From CAYQFQ01 sp964416925 (GTDB lineage: Bacteria > Patescibacteriota > Minisyncoccia > Phycocordibacterales > GWA1-40-21): a DNA stretch of 20,887 bases. Both the position numbers and the translations under genes were made by a program. Position 1 is the first letter of the stretch. Each line of letters opens with the position of its first letter. Of this stretch, positions 6,531-13,212 are shown in pieces. The notes beneath the pieces are model-generated. The model was not told where the DNA came from. It was given only the letters and a program-made list of their open reading frames with translations, and searched no databases. The stretch is from assembly GCA_964416925.1 (NCBI GenBank), contig CAYQFQ010000014.1:1-20887 (forward strand). Reading direction: 5' to 3'.

Positions 6531-6560
6531 ATAATACCACAGAAGGCATGAGAAAAGCAA
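6531..6560 (-). promoter_or_regulatory. Putative promoter of secE-nusG-rplK
   Basis: Minus strand TTGCTT (6555-6560) and TATTAT (6531-6536) are 18 bases apart, and TGG directly before the -10 fits an extended -10 element. The predicted start falls near 6525. Confidence 0.5.
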
Positions 6561-6630
6561 GTCTTGATAGTATAAGGTCATAGTATAAGTATGAGGAAGA
6601 TAAAAAAGGGCCTTAAACATAAAGTATTAG

Positions 6631-6662
6631 AAAAAAGACATCATTTGCATGATGTCTTTTTT
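6631..6662. terminator. Perfect bidirectional hairpin terminator
   Basis: AAAAAAGACATCAT (6631-6644) pairs without mismatch over 14 bp with ATGATGTCTTTTTT (6649-6662), loop TTGC. It lies about 40 bases past the stop of the SIMPL-domain gene on the minus strand, with a T-run in both directions. Confidence 0.85.
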
Positions 6663-6704
6663 GTCTTCTTTTATTCTTAGTTCTTATACTAATCCATCAT
6701 ACTA

Positions 6705-7511
6705 TTATCGAATTTCATAAACAATATTCACATTTGAAGTTATCTTCGTCTCCCCTGCAGGAAGTACTGCCTCGGCGCTTCCACCTCCAATTCCTGAGCT
6801 CATTACGGCTTTATCATATGCCATTGGGTAAATAGGATAATTTCCATTTTCTGAAAAACCAACAACATCACCTAGTGACACCCCGAGAGCTCCAGCTAAT
6901 CTCTTGGCTTCTTCTCTTGCCTGTTTTATCGCTAAATCTCTTGCATCCTTTTGAACCTCATCTTGCTTATCTACTAGGAAGCTTAGACCACTCATATTTG
7001 TAACTTTTAAATCACCCAACTTTGCAACAATAGCACCAGCCTTTGTAAGATCTCTCATTTTGACTTCAACGCTTTGACTTACTTCATAGCCAACAAGCAC
7101 CCCATTCTGTGAGTATGGATAATAATTAGAAACTTTCGGATATTCATATTTTGGATTAATATTGTATCCGGTTGTTTTTATGTCCTTGTCTTCAACTCCT
7201 TGAGCTTTCAAAGTTGAAATAATATCTGCCATTTTTTTATTTACAGTATCTTGAGCCTTTGATACATCCATGTTCTGTTCTGTTACAGAAAAACTTATCA
7301 TGGCAATGTCTGGTTTAACTATTACTTCACCCTTACCAGCAACTGATATTTGATTTATCGTAGTTGGTGCTTTTCCGACATAAGAGACTGCCTTTATATC
7401 TCTCACAACTTTCACAACAAACCATAAGCCGATTATTATAGCTATAGGTAATAACACATAAGTCATTACTTTTTTGTGATTAACACAACAAGTCTTTATT
7501 TCTTCATTCAT
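6705..7511 (-). CDS. Membrane-anchored SIMPL-domain (DUF541) protein
   Basis: A 268-residue protein. One hydrophobic segment (about residues 15-36, MTYVLLPIAIIIGLWFVV) anchors it with the rest outside the membrane. Residues about 52-266 form a SIMPL domain: ISVAGKGEVIVKPDIAMISFSV, then NKKMADIISTLKAQGVEDKDIKTTGYNI-like, GYEVSQSVEVKMRDL, and ARDLAIKQAREEAKRLAGALG, ending in VNIVYEI. SIMPL proteins are widespread in bacterial envelopes; oligomeric forms and stress-related roles are known for some, but no enzymatic function is established. The short N-terminus contains Cys8-Cys9, not a lipobox. It is a single-gene unit with its own terminator. No Shine-Dalgarno. Confidence 0.88.
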   Translation of the reverse strand: MNEEIKTCCVNHKKVMTYVLLPIAIIIGLWFVVKVVRDIKAVSYVGKAPTTINQISVAGKGEVIVKPDIAMISFSVTEQNMDVSKAQDTVNKKMADIISTLKAQGVEDKDIKTTGYNINPKYEYPKVSNYYPYSQNGVLVGYEVSQSVEVKMRDLTKAGAIVAKLGDLKVTNMSGLSFLVDKQDEVQKDARDLAIKQAREEAKRLAGALGVSLGDVVGFSENGNYPIYPMAYDKAVMSSGIGGGSAEAVLPAGETKITSNVNIVYEIR

Positions 7512-7579
7512 AAATAAAAATTATTATAGCCGAATCTTTTCACGGCTCATGCTTTTAATAGTTCAATTGTAGCACTTGT

Positions 7580-8482
7580 CTAGACCTTAGACCATCTAAC
7601 AAAAATACCGCAAGGCAGAAGCCTTTTTGAGTCTTTTTCTTCAATAGTTAGCTCACCAATTTCAAATTTTCCTCCGAATTTTTCCATTATGGGTTTCAGT
7701 GCATTTAAGTACGCTTGAGAGGAATATCCTGCTGCATATCCGTTTATTAAAAAGAAAAGAGGGTTATCAGACAAAATCTTTGAACACTGTTCAATTAGAG
7801 GTAAAAAATTATCCTCTATTTTCCATAGTTCTCCTTTTCCTCCTCTTCCAAATGATGGAGGGTCCATAATTATCCCATCATACCTGCCTTCCCTTTTAAT
7901 CTCTCTCATTACGAATTTCCTTGCATCGTCTGTTATCCATCGGACAGCTTTATTCGCTAGACCTGATGCTTCTGCATTTTCCTTTGCCCAGTTTACTGTA
8001 GATTTTGATCCATCGACGTGGGTAACATCTGCACCAACAGATAGTGCAGCAAGGGTCGCACCGCCAGTGTAACCAAAAAGATTTAATACTTTAATTGGTT
8101 CGGACACGCCTTTATCGATGGAATCATTTTTTCTAAACAAAATTACTTCCTTTATCCATTCCCAATTTGGTTTTTGTTCCGGGAAAACACCAGTATGTTT
8201 AAATGCACTTGGTTTAATATTAAATTTTAAATCATCAAAAGAAACCTGCCATTCATTTAGCATCCCTTCTTTTTTCATCCAACCCTTCCTTAATTCGTCC
8301 CTAAAAAAAGTTCCACCAGCTTTCTTCCATTCAGATTCAGGCAGTCTTTTATTCCACAGAGCTTGAGGGTCTGGTCTTCGTAAAATATACTTACCGTATC
8401 TTTCTAGTTTTTCTTCTTCACCGCTATCAAGAAGCTCATAGTCAGCAGATGATTTGGTTTTAAGGATTTTTATTTCTTCCAT
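7580..8482 (-). CDS. Class I SAM-dependent methyltransferase, RlmI/RlmK-like
   Basis: A 300-residue protein from the ATG at 8482. It has SAM motif I in VLNLFGYTGGATLAA (residues about 132-146), the acidic motif II at HVDGSK, a DDARKF segment and the catalytic-type DPPSFGRGGKGELW (207-220). Together with KHTGVFPEQKPNW before motif I, this matches the RlmI/RlmK (Methyltrans_SAM) group of 23S rRNA methyltransferases. It lacks the N-terminal PUA domain of E. coli RlmI. The frame is open further upstream to 8605, but that would run through a strong terminator hairpin and yields a sequence without family likeness, so 8482 is preferred. Substrate is inferred from family only. Confidence 0.85.
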   Translation of the reverse strand: MEEIKILKTKSSADYELLDSGEEEKLERYGKYILRRPDPQALWNKRLPESEWKKAGGTFFRDELRKGWMKKEGMLNEWQVSFDDLKFNIKPSAFKHTGVFPEQKPNWEWIKEVILFRKNDSIDKGVSEPIKVLNLFGYTGGATLAALSVGADVTHVDGSKSTVNWAKENAEASGLANKAVRWITDDARKFVMREIKREGRYDGIIMDPPSFGRGGKGELWKIEDNFLPLIEQCSKILSDNPLFFLINGYAAGYSSQAYLNALKPIMEKFGGKFEIGELTIEEKDSKRLLPCGIFVRWSKV

Positions 8483-8516
8483 GAAAAAACTATAACATAA
8501 AAGGCGATAAAAAAAA

Positions 8517-8540
8517 ATCCGCCCAATGTTGTGGGCGGAT
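8517..8540 (-). terminator. Terminator of the 107-residue orphan gene
   Basis: ATCCGCCC (8517-8524) pairs perfectly with GGGCGGAT (8533-8540) around an eight-base loop. On the minus strand eight T residues follow. It lies about 16 bases past the orphan gene stop and about 35 bases before the methyltransferase ATG. Confidence 0.85.
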
Positions 8541-8555
8541 AACAAACAAATAAAA

Positions 8556-8879
8556 TCAACTTTTACATTTCCAAAGCTCCCATTTATTACCAACACAAAG
8601 AACATCAGCTTCTGTCTTACTGGAACGAAGAGCTTGCAGAGGTGACCTCATACTTACCATCATACCTTTTTTCGCGAGCGTATCTTGTGGCGCGCGAAAT
8701 CTGATTCTGCCAAAAAAGACAAAAAAACCGTTCCTGTCGGATTTAACATCTCTCGTAAGAATATCATGTGGTAAATCAATCAGTCTTTTCCTTCTCCGAC
8801 CGATTATTATAAATGTGCCACCTTTCTCATCAAAACGAAAATGACGCTGTGTATTCTTAACCCTAACTTCCGTATTCAT
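8556..8879 (-). CDS. Unrecognised small basic protein
   Basis: A 107-residue protein from the ATG at 8879. I do not recognise it. It is rich in Arg and Lys (for example IIIGRRRKRLIDLP), mostly beta-like in pattern, with two Cys near the C-terminus (VLCVGNKWELWKCKS). No membrane segment or signal peptide. The start at 8879 rather than 8894 is set by a clear GAGGTG ribosome binding site (8887-8892, seven bases upstream), unusual in this window. It has its own extended -10 promoter, a dyad at the predicted start of transcription and a strong terminator, so it is an independently expressed single gene. Such strong signals make it probably real. RNA or DNA binding is a guess from charge only. Confidence 0.65.
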   Translation of the reverse strand: MNTEVRVKNTQRHFRFDEKGGTFIIIGRRRKRLIDLPHDILTRDVKSDRNGFFVFFGRIRFRAPQDTLAKKGMMVSMRSPLQALRSSKTEADVLCVGNKWELWKCKS

Positions 8880-8906
8880 TTTTATACACCTCAATTATTT
8901 AGAACG

Positions 8907-8951
8907 GTTTTATATCTAAAACGATATTAGCACAACACAAACTTTTTCCAA
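8907..8951 (-). promoter_or_regulatory. Putative promoter and dyad of the orphan gene
   Basis: Minus strand TTGGAA (8946-8951) and TAATAT (8924-8929) are 16 bases apart, with TGC before the -10 (extended form). GTTTTA/TAAAAC inverted repeats at 8907-8922 overlap the predicted transcription start, a place suited to an operator or a 5' hairpin. Confidence 0.45.
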
Positions 8952-8964
8952 AATAAATTCTATA

Positions 8965-9774
8965 TTATAAACGGAAAAGACTTTCTGAATTTTTGATCAG
9001 TTGCTTCCTTACCATTTCTAAATCTTCACCGCGAAGTTCAGCTATCTTTTTTACCACTTCTATAATGTAAGAAGGTTCGTTCCTCTCTCCTCTATGTGGA
9101 ACTGGGCTTGCAAACGGTGCGTCGGTCTCTACGTGTATCATTTCAAGTGGAATATTTTTTATTACTTTATCAAAATCCCTAATATATGTGATGATTCCTG
9201 GAAAAGAGATTGTAAAACCAATCTCTATAAACTTTTTTGCATTTGTAAGATTTGAAGTAAAAAAATGTAAATTACCCCTGAGGGTAGAATTTTGATTTTT
9301 GAATTTAGAATTTAGAATTTCCAAAGCATCAGAAAAGGCTCCCGTGCTCTTTTTGCCGTCTCTAATATGAAGCATTAATGGCTTATTATACTTAATAGCA
9401 AAATCAATCTGGACCTCAAAAAGCTTTTTCTGTCTGAGTTTTTCTTCATCCGATATTCCATATTCAATATTCGATATTCTATTACTATAATCCAGCCCAC
9501 ATTCCCCCACCGCAACAACCTTATTATTTTTTATCAACCCTTCATATTTAGCAACATCAAAGATTTCATCTCTTTTCTCATTTGGATGTTGCCCAATACA
9601 AGCCCAAACATTTTCATTCTCAATTGCAACTCTTACAGCGTCTTCTGAACTCTTTAAATCAGCACCCACGGCTATAGTACCAACATCTAAGTCTTTCATT
9701 CTTTTTATAACCTCATCAAGATCATTTCCATAATCTTCAAAACCAAGATGAGAATGTATATCCATGTATTTCAT
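8965..9774 (-). CDS. tatD: TatD-family metal-dependent deoxyribonuclease
   Basis: From the ATG at 9774 the protein has 269 residues. It shows the TatD metal sites: MDIHSHLGF near the N-terminus (His7, His9), VGECGLDY, KPLMLHIRDG, NLHFFTS, and the end motif ETDAPFASPVPHRGERNEPSYI. TatD proteins are TIM-barrel hydrolases with 3'-5' exonuclease activity on DNA in studied cases. A GTG at 9798 would extend the protein, but that codon lies in a REP-like palindrome, so 9774 is preferred; an internal ATG at 9765 is also possible. Two loops contain 7-base tandem repeats: residues around NRISNIEYGIS after GECGLDY, and NSKFKNQNS before the NLHFF strand. It follows the RAYT gene closely and may be read through from it. 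Confidence 0.92.
   Translation of the reverse strand: MKYMDIHSHLGFEDYGNDLDEVIKRMKDLDVGTIAVGADLKSSEDAVRVAIENENVWACIGQHPNEKRDEIFDVAKYEGLIKNNKVVAVGECGLDYSNRISNIEYGISDEEKLRQKKLFEVQIDFAIKYNKPLMLHIRDGKKSTGAFSDALEILNSKFKNQNSTLRGNLHFFTSNLTNAKKFIEIGFTISFPGIITYIRDFDKVIKNIPLEMIHVETDAPFASPVPHRGERNEPSYIIEVVKKIAELRGEDLEMVRKQLIKNSESLFRL
9287..9321. repeat. Five tandem 7-base units inside tatD
   Basis: Consecutive heptamers GAATTTT, GATTTTT, GAATTTA, GAATTTA, GAATTTC fill this stretch (plus strand). They encode the NSKFKNQNS loop of TatD on the minus strand. The unit length is not a multiple of three, so gain or loss of one unit would shift the frame. Confidence 0.8.
9453..9480. repeat. Four tandem 7-base units inside tatD
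   Basis: Four consecutive heptamers ATATTCC, ATATTCA, ATATTCG, ATATTCT (plus strand), encoding the RISNIEYGIS loop of TatD. It is a second array with the same 7-base period but a different unit from the one at 9287-9321. Confidence 0.8.
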
Positions 9775-9787
9775 AATTATTTTTCCA

Positions 9788-9812
9788 AACTTGGACACCG
9801 AGTGTCCAAGTT
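9788..9812. repeat. REP-like palindrome, copy A (RAYT 3' end)
   Basis: An 11-base inverted repeat built on TTGGACAC-CGA-GTGTCCAA, extended by AAC and GTT outside. It overlaps the RAYT stop codon. Its full 25 bases equal the reverse complement of copy B. Confidence 0.9.
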
Positions 9813-10461
9813 ACTCTATTATCATTTCCCTTAGCTCTTTCTCTTGTTCCTTCCTATCCAAAATATCTCCCAAAGAAGATTTAGCAAAATCAGCATAATC
9901 AGATAATTGACCAAATCTATCTAAAATTATCTCCTTGGAACAGAAATTTTCTTCCTTTCTAATAGCACTATTATATTCTTTCCAACTAGAATATAGATCC
10001 AACTTGGACACTCGGTGTCCAAGTTGGTGAACTTTATGATTTAAATTTACATATGCACTTAAGTGTAGTAAATATGTATCAAGATTAATATGTTTCGCTT
10101 TATATTTTCCTTGAAAAAGTGAGCCTGTTCTTTTATGCTTATTGTTAAAATATTTTGTATATCCATTTCCCAACCTATGCATGAACTTCTCAATACCCTT
10201 CTCACTCGTCTGAGACAATATAAAATGAAAATGATTACCAAGGAGATTAAATGCTATAAATTCGACAAGCTTTTTATTATCTTTTTTATCTTTAATAAAG
10301 GAGTTTTCGTAAATGCTATTTATTGGTTCCACAACATTAAACTCAGCCATACTTTGTAAAAATCTATCAACGTCTTCCTGATCTGAGAATATACTTCTCT
10401 TATCTGTGCCCCGATTATAAATGTGATAAAATTCACCTGTTGAAAAAATAATATTTCTCAT
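9811..10461 (-). CDS. REP-associated tyrosine transposase (RAYT, Y1 family)
   Basis: From the ATG at 10461 the protein has 216 residues. It has the single-strand HUH nuclease pattern of Y1 transposases: GEFYHIYNRG at the N-terminus, the metal-binding HUH motif NHFHFIL (His77, His79) and the tyrosine helix GNGYTKYFNNKHKRTGSLFQGKYK, in which Tyr101 or Tyr104 is the likely nucleophile. RAYTs are domesticated relatives of IS200/IS605 transposases that act on hairpin-forming REP sequences. Here one palindrome lies just before the start, one overlaps the stop, and a third lies inside the gene (residues about 146-154, QLGHRVSKL). The frame could start further upstream within the first palindrome, but family likeness begins at MRNIIFSTGEFYHIYNRG. 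No Shine-Dalgarno. Flanked closely by metG and tatD on the same strand. Confidence 0.92.
   Translation of the reverse strand: MRNIIFSTGEFYHIYNRGTDKRSIFSDQEDVDRFLQSMAEFNVVEPINSIYENSFIKDKKDNKKLVEFIAFNLLGNHFHFILSQTSEKGIEKFMHRLGNGYTKYFNNKHKRTGSLFQGKYKAKHINLDTYLLHLSAYVNLNHKVHQLGHRVSKLDLYSSWKEYNSAIRKEENFCSKEIILDRFGQLSDYADFAKSSLGDILDRKEQEKELREMIIE
10001..10025. repeat. REP-like palindrome, copy B, inside the RAYT gene
   Basis: Arms of 11 bases around TCG (10012-10014). It is identical to copy A when read on the opposite strand, so the two are in inverted orientation. It lies in frame in the RAYT coding sequence, in a linker between conserved blocks. Confidence 0.9.
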
Positions 10462-10477
10462 TTTTAAAGTATATAAG

Positions 10478-10498
10478 CTTGGACACCGGATGTCCAAG
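10478..10498. repeat. REP-like palindrome, copy C (RAYT 5' side)
   Basis: CTTGGACA (10478-10485) and TGTCCAAG (10491-10498) around CCGGA. It differs from copy A at two positions near the loop. It sits between the metG stop and the RAYT start. Confidence 0.85.
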
Positions 10499-10502
10499 TA
10501 GA

Positions 10503-11948
10503 TTAATCTTTACGCATAAATAGTGGCTTCTCCGGGGATTTATTTGCTTTTACAAGTGCTTTAATAGTAGCTGATGTTTCTGGCATTATCGGATTCAACA
10601 TTCTCCCGATTGTATAAAGTTCCTTCACAAGAGTCTCTATTATTTTAACACCTGCTTCTTTATTGGTTTTTACAAGCTTAAAAGGTTGTTCTTTTTGTAT
10701 AAGTCCATCAAGTTCAGAAACTTTTTTCCAAATCAAATCTGTGGCCTTCTGTATTTCAAATTTTTCTAACGAATCAAAAAATTCTTGAGGAATAGTTTTT
10801 TCGTCAATCTCAACCGACTTCTCAAGATTCGTTTCTGCCATTTTCATAACACGACTAACAAGATTTCCAAGTCCATTTGCCAAATTTGCATTATAGGATG
10901 TCTTAAAAGACTCCAAAGTAAAAGGAGTGTCCTCAAATGGATGAACTTCTCTAGCAATGTAGTACCTGAGAGCCTCAGTTCCGTATTCTTTCACCAATTC
11001 ATTTGGATTTACAACATTTCCTATACTCTTACTCATCTTTATTCCTCCTGCACCTGTAATAAAACCATCTATTACGATTTGTTTTGATGGAGTAATCCCT
11101 GCTGCCATAAGCATCGCCTGCCACATTGCTGATTGTTGCCTTAAATTATCTTTTCCACAATATTGAAGTGCTCCACCAGTCTCATTCCACCATTTATCAA
11201 AAGAAGCAGAGTCATCTGGCCAACCAAGTGTGGAAATATAATTTACTAGAGCATCAAACCAAACATACATAACGTGATTAGCATCAGTCGGCACTTCTAT
11301 CCCCCAAGGCATTTTTGTCTTTAATCTTGAAATACTAAAATCTGACAAACCACTTTTAACAAAAATATTTATTTCTTTTAATCTGTAATCTGGTACAACA
11401 AAATCTGGTCTCTTCTCATATAGATCCAGAAGTTTTTCTTGAAATGCCGAAAACTTGAAAAAATAATTTTCCTCATCAATTGTTTCAATCTCAAGATTTG
11501 GATGATCTGGACATTTTCCATTAACGAGATCTGAATCATTTTTCTCAAGTTCACATCCTACACAATACTTTATTTTATAATTTTTCTTATATATGTAACC
11601 GTTCTTATCACAGAGTCTCCAAAATTCTTGTGCTGCCATTATGTGGTGTTCATCGGTAGTTCTTACGAATTTTACATCTTCACTTATTCCGAGTTGTGGA
11701 AGAAGCTCTTTGAAGGGAACGACAAATTCATCAACACACTGCTTAGGTGTTTGACCTTTCTCTTGAGCTTTTCTAAAAATCTTCAGACCATGTTCATCTG
11801 TTCCTGTATTAAAAAATACATCAAAATCTTGAAGTTTTTTGTATCGAGCAATAATATCTGCCCTGACTATTTCTACCGCAAAGCCTATATGAGGCTCTGA
11901 ATTAACATACGGCAGAGTCGTTGTAATGTAGAATGGTTTTTTACTCAT
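10503..11948 (-). CDS. metG: Methionyl-tRNA synthetase, short single-knuckle form
   Basis: Charges tRNA-Met in the cytosol. The 481-residue protein has the class I signatures: SEPHIGFA (His20 to Phe23, HIGF in place of HIGH) and IKMSKSIGN (Lys304-Ser308). Between them is a single zinc knuckle, YCVGCE followed by GKCPDHP, as in the Thermus-type enzymes, and the LRYYIAREVHPFEDTPFT segment leads into the anticodon-binding helical domain. The C-terminal EMAP/Trbp111-like tRNA-binding domain is absent. It starts 15 bases after the AI-2E permease stop, without a Shine-Dalgarno, and is followed by the RAYT gene. Identification is secure. Confidence 0.97.
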   Translation of the reverse strand: MSKKPFYITTTLPYVNSEPHIGFAVEIVRADIIARYKKLQDFDVFFNTGTDEHGLKIFRKAQEKGQTPKQCVDEFVVPFKELLPQLGISEDVKFVRTTDEHHIMAAQEFWRLCDKNGYIYKKNYKIKYCVGCELEKNDSDLVNGKCPDHPNLEIETIDEENYFFKFSAFQEKLLDLYEKRPDFVVPDYRLKEINIFVKSGLSDFSISRLKTKMPWGIEVPTDANHVMYVWFDALVNYISTLGWPDDSASFDKWWNETGGALQYCGKDNLRQQSAMWQAMLMAAGITPSKQIVIDGFITGAGGIKMSKSIGNVVNPNELVKEYGTEALRYYIAREVHPFEDTPFTLESFKTSYNANLANGLGNLVSRVMKMAETNLEKSVEIDEKTIPQEFFDSLEKFEIQKATDLIWKKVSELDGLIQKEQPFKLVKTNKEAGVKIIETLVKELYTIGRMLNPIMPETSATIKALVKANKSPEKPLFMRKD

Positions 11949-11963
11949 ATCTGTATCTTGCCA

Positions 11964-13121
11964 TTAACTAGGATTTTTGCAATTCTGAAGTAGGTGTTTT
12001 CTTCTTTGTAAATCATCCAAGAATTCCATAAGTGTTGCTGAAACAGGGACCGAAAGAACAATCCCCAAAAATCCTGCAAATTTTGCACCAATAATAAGGG
12101 CTAAGATAACAAGAATTGGTGAAATACCAATAATCTTCTGAACAACGAGAGGATAAATAAGATGATTTTCAAACTGCTGAATAATAATATAAAGACCAAC
12201 AACAAGTAAGGCTGCTGCGACACCACCATCACCGAAAGCAGTTAGAATTGCTGGAATCGATGCAACGATCGGACCAAAAAGTGGAATAACCTCAAGCACA
12301 CCCGCAAGTACAGCAAGTAATATTGCATTTCTAACACCTAAAATGGTAAGGCCTAAATACACAAGGACACCTACAAGCACCGCAAGTAATAACTGACCCT
12401 GCATCCAAGATCCAATTTTTTTCTGCGACCTCTTCCAAAGTCCCACAATATATGCTTCTTTGTCCACGGGACTAACAAAACCCAAAAACTTTGCGACTCC
12501 ATCTTCTTGAACTGCAAAATAAAACGATAGAACCACAATCAAAATAAAGGAGAAAAGACCTCCAAACACTTTGCTTACTGAACTCACAAATCCGACAGAA
12601 AAACCTGAAAGCAAAGATTTTATATTACTAACTAAAGAACTAAGTCCGGAACCTGACTTAACCACAGAATCACCGGCACTAATTGTATCAACTGAAAGTA
12701 ATGCTGGAGAAGCAACAGTATTAGACAAACCTTCAACCACCTTTTGTGAAGTTAGAATCTTTTCTGAAGATATACCGAGAGGATTCCAAAGATCAAGAGA
12801 ATCAAGCTGTTTAGGAACAGAGGAAAGTAGATTAGAAGCGTCTTCTAAAAGTGATGGAATGAATAAATAAAACAGACCGGCAAAAATAATGAACAAACCC
12901 ACATATGACACAATTACTGAGATTAGTCTGTTTATTTTAAATTTACCGCACCACAAAATAAAAGGCTCGATTGCTGATGCAAGTACAACAGCAGTTAAGA
13001 CAACAAGAACAATGTCCTTTATATAGAATAGGAAAATAACACCCAAGATAACCAATACTGCCTTCATAATCGAACCGGCGGTTATGTTTATTGTTAAGCT
13101 TTTTTCTTCAAGTTTATTCAT
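11964..13121 (-). CDS. AI-2E family (PerM-like) transporter
   Basis: A 385-residue membrane protein. Hydrophobic segments at the N-terminus (IMKAVLVILGVIFLFYI, IVLVVLTAVVLASAIEPFI, RLISVIVSYVGLFIIFAGLF), a long soluble loop (about residues 85-180), then several further spans. The C-terminal GVLEVIPLFGPIVASIPAIL and NHLIYPLVVQKIIGISPILV are hallmarks of this family. Members include exporters of autoinducer-2 and sodium/proton antiporters, so the substrate cannot be named. It is followed 15 bases later by metG. A TATAAT element 10 bases before the ATG suggests a nearly leaderless message. Confidence 0.9.
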   Translation of the reverse strand: MNKLEEKSLTINITAGSIMKAVLVILGVIFLFYIKDIVLVVLTAVVLASAIEPFILWCGKFKINRLISVIVSYVGLFIIFAGLFYLFIPSLLEDASNLLSSVPKQLDSLDLWNPLGISSEKILTSQKVVEGLSNTVASPALLSVDTISAGDSVVKSGSGLSSLVSNIKSLLSGFSVGFVSSVSKVFGGLFSFILIVVLSFYFAVQEDGVAKFLGFVSPVDKEAYIVGLWKRSQKKIGSWMQGQLLLAVLVGVLVYLGLTILGVRNAILLAVLAGVLEVIPLFGPIVASIPAILTAFGDGGVAAALLVVGLYIIIQQFENHLIYPLVVQKIIGISPILVILALIIGAKFAGFLGIVLSVPVSATLMEFLDDLQRRKHLLQNCKNPS

Positions 13122-13131
13122 AATTAATTGA

Positions 13132-13160
13132 ATTATAAACTAAAATAGTTTTTATTGCAC
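13132..13160 (-). promoter_or_regulatory. Possible promoter of the AI-2E/metG unit
   Basis: Minus strand TATAAT (13132-13137) is exact; GTGCAA (13155-13160) at 17-base spacing is a poor -35. Predicted transcription starts within a few bases of the ATG at 13121. Confidence 0.4.
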
Positions 13161-13212
13161 GCAGGTACGCATTTTAACAATACCACCTAACAATCAAATT
13201 AACGCTTTATAT

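Noticed and set aside
6520..6704. Possible tRNA gene upstream of secE, as in many bacteria
   Set aside because: I found no T-loop GTTCNANNC, no acceptor pairing and no cloverleaf in either strand.
7528..7547. AGCCG/CGGCT inverted repeat upstream of the SIMPL-domain gene
   Set aside because: Only five pairs with a ten-base loop; it could be an operator beside a TATAAT-like box, but chance is as likely.
7580..8605. Longer methyltransferase reading frame starting at 8605
   Set aside because: The extra 41 residues cross a strong terminator hairpin (8517-8540) and have no family likeness; the ATG at 8482 fits better.
8965..9798. TatD start at GTG 9798
   Set aside because: The codon lies in the REP-like palindrome and adds residues not found in the family; ATG 9774 precedes the MDIHSH motif directly.
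9788..10498. Reading the flanking palindromes as ends of a complete IS200/IS605 element
   Set aside because: No left-end/right-end asymmetry or associated tnpB is visible, and a RAYT with REP-like palindromes explains the layout better.
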